NCBI GenBank assembly: GCA_023433655.1 | Contig: JAEYUE010000315.1 | Span: 1 to 6,222 of the forward strand | Origin: Pseudomonadota bacterium | GTDB lineage: Bacteria; Pseudomonadota; Alphaproteobacteria; Caulobacterales; Caulobacteraceae | Reading direction: 5' to 3' | DNA: 6,222 bases | Shown: one piece after another, positions 1 through 6,120 of the stretch | Layout of the letters: each line of letters begins with the position of its first letter | How positions within the stretch are numbered: position 1 is the stretch's first letter | Notes under the pieces: generated by a model | The model's input: only the letters and a program-made list of their open reading frames with translations | What the model was told of the DNA's origin: nothing | Databases searched by the model: none | Position numbers and translations under genes: made by a program

Positions 1-426
1 GCCCGGCCCGGGCGGCTGGCCGGGCTGGTGCTGGTCAACCCGGCCCCGGACTTCACCGAGGACCTGATGTGGCCCGGCCTCGCCGACCACGAGCGTCAGG
101 CCATCCTGCGCGAAGGCGAGACCCTCCTCGTCGAGGAGGGGCTGGGCGAATACGTCCTGACGCGGCGCATGTTCGAGGAGGCGCGCGACTGGCTGCTGCT
201 GCGCGGCCCCCTGCCCGTGCGCGCGCCGGTGCACATCCTGCAGGGCCGCGCGGACGAGGTGGTGCCGTGGCGCCGGCAGGTGATGCTGACCGAGCGCCTC
301 ACGGGCGCCGACGTGGTGCTGGAGCTCGTCGAGGCCGGCGACCACCGGCTGTCGACGCCCGCCGGTCTCGAGCGCCTCGTCGCGGCGGTTGAACGGAACC
401 GCCGGTCAAGCTCTACATTGTCCTGA
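1..426 (+). CDS. alpha/beta hydrolase, C-terminal part (5' end outside window)
   Basis: The reading frame is open from base 1 to the TGA at 424-426, giving 141 residues of a protein that starts upstream. The start LAGLVLVNPAPDFTEDLMWP (residues 6-25) resembles the strand after the nucleophile elbow in alpha/beta hydrolases, particularly the ABHD10-like esterase/thioesterase group, where an NPAPDFT-like stretch is common. Two members of the catalytic triad can be assigned: the acid Asp85 in QGRADEVVPW and the base His115 in EAGDHRLS. The nucleophilic serine (GxSxG) must lie before the window. The role is probably hydrolysis of a small ester or thioester in the cytoplasm; the substrate cannot be told. 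GTG at 28 is an internal codon, not a start, because the homologous fold continues upstream of it. The gene ends 20 bases before the lipoprotein gene on the same strand. Confidence 0.85.
   Translation, partial: ARPGRLAGLVLVNPAPDFTEDLMWPGLADHERQAILREGETLLVEEGLGEYVLTRRMFEEARDWLLLRGPLPVRAPVHILQGRADEVVPWRRQVMLTERLTGADVVLELVEAGDHRLSTPAGLERLVAAVERNRRSSSTLS
389..419 (+). promoter_or_regulatory. weak candidate promoter for the small lipoprotein gene
   Basis: TTGAAC at 389-394 and TACATT at 414-419 resemble -35 and -10 elements, but the spacer is 19 bases, longer than ideal. The site lies inside the last codons of the hydrolase gene, 28 bases before the lipoprotein start. This is pattern matching only; readthrough from the hydrolase gene is equally possible. 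Confidence 0.25.
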
Positions 427-446
427 CATCAAGCAGGAGAACGCCG

Positions 447-665
447 ATGCGTGTCGTCCTTTTCGCCCTTCCCGCGGCCCTCGCCCTTACGGCGTGCGCC
501 GGCGCAATGGGCCCCAATCACTACCAGACCGAGCTGGAGCGGCTGCAGGCCGACTGCGCGGCGCGGGGCGGCATCCTGTCCCCGACCGGCCAGCAGAGCG
601 GGCGGCCGCAGCTGGACAACGTCTGCAAGATCACCGGCCAGCCGTCGCCCCGCGTCGGCGGCTGA
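447..665 (+). CDS. small predicted lipoprotein, 72 aa, hypothetical
   Basis: ATG at 447 is preceded by AGGAGA at 435-440, a good ribosome binding site with a 6-base gap. The protein starts with a short basic-hydrophobic leader, MRVVLFALPAALALTAC, whose L14-T15-A16-C17 is a lipobox. The expected result is signal peptidase II cleavage before Cys17 and lipid attachment to it. There is no Asp at +2 (Ala18), so in a classical Lol system it would go to the outer membrane. The mature part is about 56 residues, polar, with Cys37 (in LQADCAARGG) and Cys60 (in LDNVCKITG), which could form a periplasmic disulfide. I do not recognise a named family, although short lipoproteins with this spaced two-Cys layout look familiar from Caulobacterales. 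The gene is 20 bases downstream of the hydrolase and converges with galU. Confidence 0.8.
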   Translation: MRVVLFALPAALALTACAGAMGPNHYQTELERLQADCAARGGILSPTGQQSGRPQLDNVCKITGQPSPRVGG

Positions 666-691
666 TCGTTCAGAGCAGGGCCGTGACCGCC

Positions 692-715
692 GCGCCCCCG
701 GGGCGCAAGCGCGCC
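692..715. terminator. GC-rich hairpins between convergent genes, possible terminator
   Basis: The 58-base gap between the lipoprotein and galU stop codons holds a near-perfect palindrome, GCGCCCC-C-GGGGCGC (692-706). An overlapping alternative hairpin, GGCGC-AAGC-GCGCC, spans 702-715. Neither is followed by a run of T on either strand, so a standard intrinsic terminator is not shown. The convergent location is the main argument for a role in ending transcription. Confidence 0.3.
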
Positions 716-723
716 GGACGGGT

Positions 724-1602
724 CTAAAGGAGCGCGGCCAGGGCCGCGCGGGCCGCCTCGCCGAGGTCGGGGCGCTTCAGCGCCAGCGCCACGTTGGCGC
801 GCAGCAGGCCGATCTTGTCGCCACAGTCGTAGGTGACGCCCTCGTACTCCACCGCGGTGAAGGTCTGATCCTTCATCAGCCGGGCCATGCCGTCGGTCAG
901 CTGGATCTCCCCGCCCGCGCCGCGTTCGGTCCGTTCCAGGATGCCGAAGATCTCCGGCTGCAGGATGTAGCGACCCGAGATCGACAGGTTCGACGGAGCC
1001 TCGCCGCGGGGCGGCTTCTCGACCATTCCCTTCATGCGCAGGCGCCGGCCGTCCCGGCTCTCCGGATCGACGATGCCGTATTTGTGGGTCTCGCTCTCGG
1101 GCACCTGCTCGACCCCGATGACGTTGCCGCCGACCTCGGCATAGACCTCGGCCAGCTGTTTCAGCGCCCCCGGCTGGGCGTCGACGATGACGTCCGGCAG
1201 GATCACCGCGAAGGGCTCGTCACCGACGATGTCGCGGGCGCACCACACGGCGTGGCCCAGCCCCTTGGGCTGCATCTGGCGGGTGAAACTCATCTCGCCG
1301 GCCTGGGCCAGCTCGGCGTTCATCATCTCGAGGATGTCGATCTTGCCCTTGGCCTCCAGCTGGGCCTCCAGCTCGATCTGATGATCGAAATAGTCCTCGA
1401 TGGCGCCCTTGGAACGGCCGGTGACGAAGACGATGTGCTCGATCCCGGCGTCACGCGCCTCCTCGACGATGTAGCTCAGTATCGGCCGGTCGACGACGTT
1501 CAGCAGTTCCTTGGGCGTGGTCTTGGTGCCGGGCAGCACCCGGGTGCCGAGGCCGGCGACGGGAAGGACGGCCTTGCGCAGGCGGCGGGGAGAGGGGGTC
1601 AT
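724..1602 (-). CDS. galU: UTP-glucose-1-phosphate uridylyltransferase (UDP-glucose pyrophosphorylase)
   Basis: This cytoplasmic enzyme converts UTP and glucose-1-phosphate to UDP-glucose and pyrophosphate, supplying glucosyl and galactosyl donors for envelope and exported polysaccharides. The 292-residue protein has the bacterial GalU nucleotidyltransferase layout. The nucleotide-binding signature KAVLPVAGLGTRVLPGTKTT (10-29) is followed by PKELL, then QPKGLGHAV (111-119), and LPDV with the metal-binding Asp137. KYGIV (174-178), VEKP with the substrate-contacting Lys196, GGEIQLTD (230-237) and YDCGDKIG (258-265) complete the set. Length is close to the family norm (about 290-300). The ATG has AGGAAA on the minus strand (1607-1612) 4 bases upstream. 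It follows glmS on the same strand after 55 bases, so it may be read from the glmS promoter. GalF-like paralogues are the main alternative, but the full set of motifs favours an active GalU. Confidence 0.96.
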   Translation of the reverse strand: MTPSPRRLRKAVLPVAGLGTRVLPGTKTTPKELLNVVDRPILSYIVEEARDAGIEHIVFVTGRSKGAIEDYFDHQIELEAQLEAKGKIDILEMMNAELAQAGEMSFTRQMQPKGLGHAVWCARDIVGDEPFAVILPDVIVDAQPGALKQLAEVYAEVGGNVIGVEQVPESETHKYGIVDPESRDGRRLRMKGMVEKPPRGEAPSNLSISGRYILQPEIFGILERTERGAGGEIQLTDGMARLMKDQTFTAVEYEGVTYDCGDKIGLLRANVALALKRPDLGEAARAALAALL

Positions 1603-1657
1603 GCAGTTTCCTGGACAGGGTAGGCGGCGACCCTAACGCATTGCGCGCCGGAAGCGA

Positions 1658-3472
1658 TCACTCGACCGTGACGGATTTGGCCAGGTTGCGCGGCTGATCC
1701 ACGTCGGTGCCCTTGTGCACCGCTGTGTAGTAGGCCAGCAGCTGCACCGGGACGGCGTAGACCAGGGGCGCGATCAGGGGGTGGCACTCGGGTGCGTCAA
1801 CGCGATCGATGCCGGCCCCGTGCGGATCGGGCGCGGCCTTCGGCGCGATCATGATCACCGGCCCGCCGCGCGCGGCGACCTCCTGCAGGTTCGAGGCCGT
1901 CTTCTCGAAGACTTCATCCAGCGGCGCCAACGCCACGATCGGCGTCAGTTCGTCGACCAGGGCGATCGGGCCGTGCTTCAGCTCGCCGGCGGCGTAGCCC
2001 TCGGCGTGGATATAGCTGATCTCCTTCAGCTTCAGCGCGCCCTCCATGGCCAAGGGGAACATGGCGCCGCGACCGAGGAACAGGACGTCGGTGGCCTTGG
2101 CCAGTTCGGCGGCGATGTCCTTCAGCGCGCCGTCCATCTGCACCGCCTCGGCGATCAGGCGCGGGGCCTCGAACAGGGCCTGCACCAGTTCGGCCTCCAT
2201 CGTGGCGTCGATGCGACCGCGCTGGACTCCGGCCGTCACCGCCAACGCCAGCAGGGCGGCGACCTGCGCCGTGAAGGCCTTGGTCGAAGCCACCCCGATT
2301 TCGGGCCCGGCGTGGGTCGGCCAGAGCACCGAGGCCTCGCGCGCCATCGAGGAGGAATGGACATTGACGAGGGCCGCGGTCTTCAGCCCACGCCCCTTGC
2401 ACCAGCTCAGGCTCGCGAGGGTGTCGGCGGTCTCGCCGGACTGGCTGACCGCCACCGCCAGCGTGCCCGGCGCCACCGCCGGCTCGCGGTAGCGGAACTC
2501 CGAGGCGATCTCGACATCACACGGCAGGCCGGCCAGCCGCTCGAAGGCGTAGCGCCCGATCTGGCCGGCGTAGAAGGCGGTCCCGCAGGCGACGATCTGG
2601 ATGCGCTCGATCCCCGCGAAGTCGATCTCGCCCGGCTTCACCTTGCCGTTCACGAAGTCGAGGTAGTGCGAGAGCGTGTGCTGGACGCTGTCCGGCTGTT
2701 CGTGGATCTCCTTCTCCATGAAGTGCCGGTACTCGCCCTTTTCGACGAGGGCGGAGGAGGCGGAGACCTGCACGATCGGCCGCTCCACCGCCGCGCCGGA
2801 AACGTCGAATATGCGCGCGCCCGAGCGGTCGACGGCGACATAGTCGCCCTCTTCCAGATAGCTGATCTTCTGCGTGAACGGCCCGACCGCGAGGGCGTCG
2901 GATCCGAGATACATCTCGCCCTCGCCCCAGCCGACGACCAGCGGGCTGCCGCGCCGGGCGCCCATGATCAGCCCGTCCTCGCCCTCGATCAGTACGGCCA
3001 GCGCATAGGCGCCCGTCAGGCGGTCAAGCACGGCCTTGAACGCAGCGACAGGATCGTTGCCGCCGTCCAGGGCCCGGTCGAGCAGGTGGGCGACCACCTC
3101 GGTGTCGGTCTGGCTTTCGAAGACGCGGCCCTCGGCGACCAGTTCACCCTTGAGCTCGGCGAAATTCTCGATGATGCCGTTGTGCACCAGCGTCACCCGG
3201 CCGGCCTTGTGCGGGTGGGCGTTCTCGGTCGTCGGGGCGCCGTGGGTGGCCCAGCGGGTGTGGCCGATCCCAATGGTCGACTGCAGCGGATCGGCGGCCA
3301 GCACCGCTTCCAGTTCGCGGATCTTGCCCTTGGCGCGGCGGCGCTCGATCCGGCCGTCGACCAGGGCGGCCACCCCGGCGGAATCGTAGCCCCGGTATTC
3401 CAGCCGCTTGAGGCTGTCGATCAGCCGGGGAACCGCCGGGCCCACGCCCGTCACGCCGATGATGCCGCACAT
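1658..3472 (-). CDS. glmS: glutamine--fructose-6-phosphate aminotransferase (isomerizing)
   Basis: This cytoplasmic enzyme carries out the first committed step to UDP-GlcNAc: fructose-6-phosphate plus glutamine gives glucosamine-6-phosphate plus glutamate. The protein is 604 residues (E. coli 609). The start at 3472 is fixed because Cys2 of MCGIIG must become the N-terminal nucleophile after Met removal. An in-frame ATG at 3616 would add 48 residues and block this. The class II amidotransferase domain (about 2-240) shows YRGYDSAG (26-33), HTRWATHG (71-78), HNGIIENF (97-104) and Asp123. Two SIS sugar-isomerase domains follow: SQSGET at 343-348, then EGALKLKE with Glu477, Lys481 and Glu484, and ELKHGP at 497. 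The C-terminal PRNLAKSVTVE tail is canonical. Upstream is only a GGGG-type ribosome binding site (CAGGGG, about 8 bases before the start). It is divergent from glmM and upstream of galU. No key residue is missing. Confidence 0.98.
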   Translation of the reverse strand: MCGIIGVTGVGPAVPRLIDSLKRLEYRGYDSAGVAALVDGRIERRRAKGKIRELEAVLAADPLQSTIGIGHTRWATHGAPTTENAHPHKAGRVTLVHNGIIENFAELKGELVAEGRVFESQTDTEVVAHLLDRALDGGNDPVAAFKAVLDRLTGAYALAVLIEGEDGLIMGARRGSPLVVGWGEGEMYLGSDALAVGPFTQKISYLEEGDYVAVDRSGARIFDVSGAAVERPIVQVSASSALVEKGEYRHFMEKEIHEQPDSVQHTLSHYLDFVNGKVKPGEIDFAGIERIQIVACGTAFYAGQIGRYAFERLAGLPCDVEIASEFRYREPAVAPGTLAVAVSQSGETADTLASLSWCKGRGLKTAALVNVHSSSMAREASVLWPTHAGPEIGVASTKAFTAQVAALLALAVTAGVQRGRIDATMEAELVQALFEAPRLIAEAVQMDGALKDIAAELAKATDVLFLGRGAMFPLAMEGALKLKEISYIHAEGYAAGELKHGPIALVDELTPIVALAPLDEVFEKTASNLQEVAARGGPVIMIAPKAAPDPHGAGIDRVDAPECHPLIAPLVYAVPVQLLAYYTAVHKGTDVDQPRNLAKSVTVE

Positions 3473-3521
3473 GAGACTGACCCCTGGAAAATTAACCGTC
3501 CGCGCTTGGCGCAGGACCTCC

Positions 3522-3539
3522 GGTCGGTCTAAGCCGACC
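3522..3539. promoter_or_regulatory. inverted repeat in the glmS-glmM control region (candidate operator or 5' UTR hairpin)
   Basis: GGTCGG (3522-3527) and CCGACC (3534-3539) form a perfect 6-base inverted repeat with a 6-base spacer, TCTAAG. It lies 50 bases upstream of the glmS start and 110 bases upstream of glmM. It could be a binding site for a dimeric regulator, or a hairpin in the glmS leader RNA. There is no T run after it on either strand, so it is not a typical terminator. On the minus strand its centre reads GCTTAGAC, loosely like a Caulobacter-type -10 element, without a good -35 partner. The function is not established. Confidence 0.4.
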
Positions 3540-3578
3540 CTGACTGTGGCCGCCGGTGTAGGCGACACGGCCCGGGAA

Positions 3579-3607
3579 TTGCACCTGAAAAGCAGTTTCG
3601 CAACATT
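3579..3607 (+). promoter_or_regulatory. candidate promoter for glmM
   Basis: TTGCAC at 3579-3584 and AACATT at 3602-3607 are 17 bases apart. Read another way, GCAACATT (3600-3607) resembles the alphaproteobacterial housekeeping -10 motif GCTANAWC, matching in six of eight positions. The predicted transcript would start near 3613-3616 and have a leader of about 35 bases containing the AAGGAAG ribosome binding site. The surrounding 3585-3635 stretch is noticeably more AT-rich than its neighbours. The -35 match is only moderate (TTG conserved). Confidence 0.4.
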
Positions 3608-3633
3608 TCTGCGCAACCTGCACGGGCTGATAC

Positions 3634-3640
3634 AAGGAAG
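3634..3640 (+). promoter_or_regulatory. ribosome binding site that supports the TTG start of glmM
   Basis: AAGGAAG ends 8 bases before the TTG at 3649. An in-frame TGA at 3628-3630 rules out any start further upstream. The next downstream ATG in frame would remove the conserved FGTDGIRG segment, so this site decides the start codon. Confidence 0.75.
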
Positions 3641-3648
3641 ACGGGAAC

Positions 3649-4998
3649 TTGGGCGAAAGACGCTATTTCGGCACCGACGGCATTCGCGGGCGGGCGAACA
3701 CCCACCCGATGACGGCCGAGGTCGCCCTGCGAGTGGGCCTCGCCGCCGGCCGCATGTTCATGTCCTCGGACGATCGCCGCCACCTGGTGGTGATCGGCAA
3801 GGACACGCGCCTGTCGGGCTACATGATCGAGCCGGCGCTGGTGGCCGGCTTCTCCGCCGCCGGCATGGACGTGCGCACCTTCGGGCCCTTGCCGACGCCG
3901 GGCGTGGCCATGATGACCCGCTCGATGCGGGCCGACATCGGGGTGATGATCTCGGCCTCGCACAACTCCTACCTCGACAACGGCATCAAGCTGTTCGGCC
4001 CGGACGGCTACAAGCTGTCCGACGAGGTCGAACTGAAGATCGAATCGATGATGGACCAGGCGCTCGACGCCGACCTGGCCCCGCCGGACGCCCTCGGCCG
4101 GGTCAAGCGGATCGACGACAGCCAGGCCCGTTACGTCGAGATCGCCAAGGCCAGCTTCCCGAAGGGCCTGAGCCTGCAGGGCCTGCGCATCGCCGTCGAT
4201 TGCGCCAACGGCGCCGCCTACAAGGTCGCCCCGACCACCCTCTATGAGCTCGGTGCCGAGGTGTGCGCCGTCGGCGTCGAACCGAATGGTCTGAACATCA
4301 ACGCCGAATGCGGCTCGACCCATCCCGACGCCCTCGCCGAGGCGGTGCGCATGTATCGCGCCGATATCGGCATCGCCCTCGACGGCGACGCCGACCGGGT
4401 CATCATCTGCGACGAGAAGGGACAGGTCGTCGACGGCGACCAGATCATGGCCATGGTCGCCCTCGACTGGGCGAAGCGCGGCCTGCTCAAGGGCGGCGGC
4501 CTCGTCGCCACAGTCATGTCGAATCTCGGCCTCGAGCGCCGGCTGCAGGCCGAGGGGTTGACGCTGGAGCGGACGAAGGTCGGCGACCGCTACGTCATGG
4601 AGCGGATGCGCGAGGGCGGCTTCAACCTGGGCGGCGAACAGTCGGGCCACATCATCCTGCACGACTACGCCACCACCGGCGACGGCCTGATGTCGGCCCT
4701 CCAGGTCCTCGCAGTGCTGGTCGAGAGCGGCAAGCCGATGAGCGAACTGGCGAAGCAGTTCGACAAGGTGCCTCAGCGGCTGGAGAACGTCCGCTATTCG
4801 GCTGGCAAGCCGCTGGAGAGCGAGGCGGTCAAGGCCGCCATCGCGGACGCTGAGGCGCGCCTCGCCGGCGTCGGCCGCCTGCTGGTTCGCCCGTCGGGCA
4901 CCGAGAAGCTGATCCGGGTCATGGCCGAGGGTGACGACGAGGCCTTGGTCAAGGCGGTGGTCGCCGACGTGGCGGCGGCGGTGAAGGCGGCGGGCTAG
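3649..4998 (+). CDS. glmM: phosphoglucosamine mutase
   Basis: This cytoplasmic enzyme interconverts glucosamine-6-phosphate and glucosamine-1-phosphate, the step after GlmS in UDP-GlcNAc synthesis. The protein is 449 residues (family about 445-450) and belongs to the alpha-D-phosphohexomutases. Four signature loops are present. RYFGTDGIRG (5-14) opens domain 1, and ISASHN (101-106) carries Ser104, the residue phosphorylated in the active enzyme. DGDADR (245-250) gives the three Asp ligands of Mg2+, and GGEQSGH (328-334) binds the sugar. RPSGTEKLIRV (414-424) is the phosphate-binding loop of domain 4. The GGEQSGH form and the protein length favour GlmM over phosphomannomutase or phosphoglucomutase. 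It starts with TTG, an uncommon codon that may limit translation. It is divergent from glmS, with 176 bases between them. Confidence 0.97.
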   Translation: MGERRYFGTDGIRGRANTHPMTAEVALRVGLAAGRMFMSSDDRRHLVVIGKDTRLSGYMIEPALVAGFSAAGMDVRTFGPLPTPGVAMMTRSMRADIGVMISASHNSYLDNGIKLFGPDGYKLSDEVELKIESMMDQALDADLAPPDALGRVKRIDDSQARYVEIAKASFPKGLSLQGLRIAVDCANGAAYKVAPTTLYELGAEVCAVGVEPNGLNINAECGSTHPDALAEAVRMYRADIGIALDGDADRVIICDEKGQVVDGDQIMAMVALDWAKRGLLKGGGLVATVMSNLGLERRLQAEGLTLERTKVGDRYVMERMREGGFNLGGEQSGHIILHDYATTGDGLMSALQVLAVLVESGKPMSELAKQFDKVPQRLENVRYSAGKPLESEAVKAAIADAEARLAGVGRLLVRPSGTEKLIRVMAEGDDEALVKAVVADVAAAVKAAG

Positions 4999-5025
4999 CG
5001 GCTCGACCGCGCGGCGTCCGCGGCG

Positions 5026-5029
5026 CAGG
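5026..5029 (+). promoter_or_regulatory. weak ribosome binding site used to choose the start of the YeiH-type gene
   Basis: CAGG at 5026-5029 is 8 bases before the ATG at 5038 but only 2 bases before an in-frame GTG at 5032. The spacing favours the ATG. The site is weak, so coupling to translation of glmM upstream is possible. Confidence 0.4.
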
Positions 5030-5037
5030 CTGTGCGG

Positions 5038-6111
5038 ATGATTCCCACACCCGATCCGGCGAAGGGACGCTCCCTCGCGGCCTCGGCCCTGGCCCTGTGG
5101 CCGGGCCTGCTTCTGTGCGCCGCCGTCACCGGCGTGGCCGTGGCCCTCGAGGCGCTGGAGCTGCGGCTGTTCGGCCGCGGCTGGCTCGACGCGGTGGTGC
5201 TGGCCATCTTGATCGGGGCGACGATCCGCACCCTGTGGACGCCCCCGGCCGCCCTGCGGCCTGGCGTCGAGTTCAGCGCGCGCACCCTGCTGGAGATCGC
5301 TGTGGTCCTGCTCGGCGCCTCGATCAGCGCCGCCACCGTCATGGCCATCGGCCCGGGCCTGCTGCTGGGAGTCGTCGGCGTCGTCGCCCTCGCCATTCTC
5401 GCCAGCTACGGCCTCGGCCGGCTGCTGCGCCTGCCGCACCGCATGGCGATGCTGGTCGCCTGTGGCAACGGCATTTGCGGCAACTCGGCCATCGTCGCCA
5501 TCGCCCCCGTGATCGAGGCCGAGCCCGAGGAGGTGACGGCCGCCATCGCCTTCACCGCCGTGCTGGGAGTCGTGGTGGTGCTTCTGCTGCCCCTCCTCGC
5601 CGTGGCGCTGGAGATGTCCGGACTCCGCTACGGCGTGGTCGCCGGCCTGACGGTCTACGCCGTGCCCCAGGTGCTGGCCGCCACCATGCCGGTGGGTGCG
5701 CTGGCGGCCCAGACCGGGACCCTGGTCAAGCTGGTGCGCGTGCTGATGCTGGGCCCCTTGGTGCTGGCCCTCTCGCTGGCCGTCGCGGCGCAGGCGGGGC
5801 GGAACGACTCCGGAAGCGCGCTGGGCCGGCTGCGCGGCGCGCCCCTCGGGCGCCTCGTGCCGTGGTTCATCGTCGGCTTCCTGCTGATGATGGCCGCCCG
5901 TTCGTTCGACCTGATTCCGGCCGCAGCCCTCTCGCCGATGGACCGCGCGGCCACCGTGCTGACCGTGATCTCGATGGCGGCGCTCGGCCTCAGCACCGAC
6001 GCGCGGGCCGTGGCCCGCTCGGGCCCGCGCATCGCGATCGCCGTGACCCTGTCCCTGCTCGTCCTGCTCGGCCTCGCGCTCGGTCTCGTCACGCTGCTCG
6101 CGGTCGGCTGA
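5038..6111 (+). CDS. YeiH/UPF0324 family putative sulfate exporter-type membrane protein
   Basis: The 357-residue protein is almost entirely hydrophobic, with about nine to ten predicted membrane segments (for example 18-37, 50-66, 84-104, 107-124, then several from 166 to the C terminus). The family marker is CGNGICGNSAIVAIAPVI at 142-159. With the overall length (E. coli YeiH is about 349), it places the protein in the Cons_hypoth698 group, annotated as putative sulfate exporters; the transported substrate is not firmly known for most members. The start is ATG 5038, preferred over GTG 5032 (two codons longer) by ribosome binding site spacing. It lies 39 bases after glmM on the same strand with no clear terminator between, so it could be cotranscribed, although a functional link with amino-sugar synthesis is not apparent. 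The LysR-type regulator often found beside yeiH is not in the window. Confidence 0.88.
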   Translation: MIPTPDPAKGRSLAASALALWPGLLLCAAVTGVAVALEALELRLFGRGWLDAVVLAILIGATIRTLWTPPAALRPGVEFSARTLLEIAVVLLGASISAATVMAIGPGLLLGVVGVVALAILASYGLGRLLRLPHRMAMLVACGNGICGNSAIVAIAPVIEAEPEEVTAAIAFTAVLGVVVVLLLPLLAVALEMSGLRYGVVAGLTVYAVPQVLAATMPVGALAAQTGTLVKLVRVLMLGPLVLALSLAVAAQAGRNDSGSALGRLRGAPLGRLVPWFIVGFLLMMAARSFDLIPAAALSPMDRAATVLTVISMAALGLSTDARAVARSGPRIAIAVTLSLLVLLGLALGLVTLLAVG

Positions 6112-6117
6112 GCCGAC
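6103..6117. terminator. short hairpin around a stop codon between convergent genes, possible terminator
   Basis: GTCGGC (6103-6108) and GCCGAC (6112-6117) form a perfect 6-base inverted repeat whose 3-base loop is the TGA stop codon of the YeiH-type gene. It occupies most of the tiny gap to the convergent gene (stop at 6121). A weak T-containing stretch (GATTT, 6124-6128) follows on the + strand. It may act in one or both directions, but the missing U tract keeps this tentative. Confidence 0.3.
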
Positions 6118-6120
6118 GCC

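Noticed and set aside
451..1623. 390-codon open frame on the + strand across the lipoprotein gene and opposite galU
   Set aside because: It runs out of frame through the lipoprotein gene and antisense to the intact galU. No family features are visible in the translation.
1617..1634. AGGGT/ACCCT inverted repeat between glmS and galU
   Set aside because: The stem is only five bases with an 8-base loop and no T run. It is too weak to call a terminator or attenuator.
3492..3497. TTAACC half-site resembling part of a CtrA box
   Set aside because: No second TTAA half is found at the required 7-base spacing. A single half-site is too short to support the claim.
3473..3521. glmS ribozyme or riboswitch in the glmS leader
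   Set aside because: The leader is short and lacks the long multi-helix core of the glmS ribozyme, which is known mainly from Gram-positive bacteria.
1715..3532. 605-codon open frame on the + strand opposite glmS
   Set aside because: It is antisense to a gene with every expected catalytic residue. High GC with biased third positions leaves long open frames on the opposite strand. Its translation is rich in Arg, Gly, Asp and His with no recognisable domain and no suitable ribosome binding site.
3473..3616. 48-residue N-terminal extension of GlmS from the ATG at 3616
   Set aside because: GlmS needs Cys as its first residue after Met removal, so the true start is the ATG at 3472. The extension covers the control region and has no homology that I recognise.
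5040..5044. GATTC (a GANTC methylation site) overlapping the start codon of the YeiH-type gene
   Set aside because: GANTC also occurs several times inside the coding genes here (for example GACTC and GAATC sites), so one at a start codon is not informative by itself.
3529..5439. 636-codon open frame on the - strand opposite glmM and part of the YeiH-type gene
   Set aside because: It spans the ends of two well-supported genes and a gap. Its composition is low in complexity (Ala, Asp, Gln, Arg, His) and is explained as the mirror of GC-rich codons.
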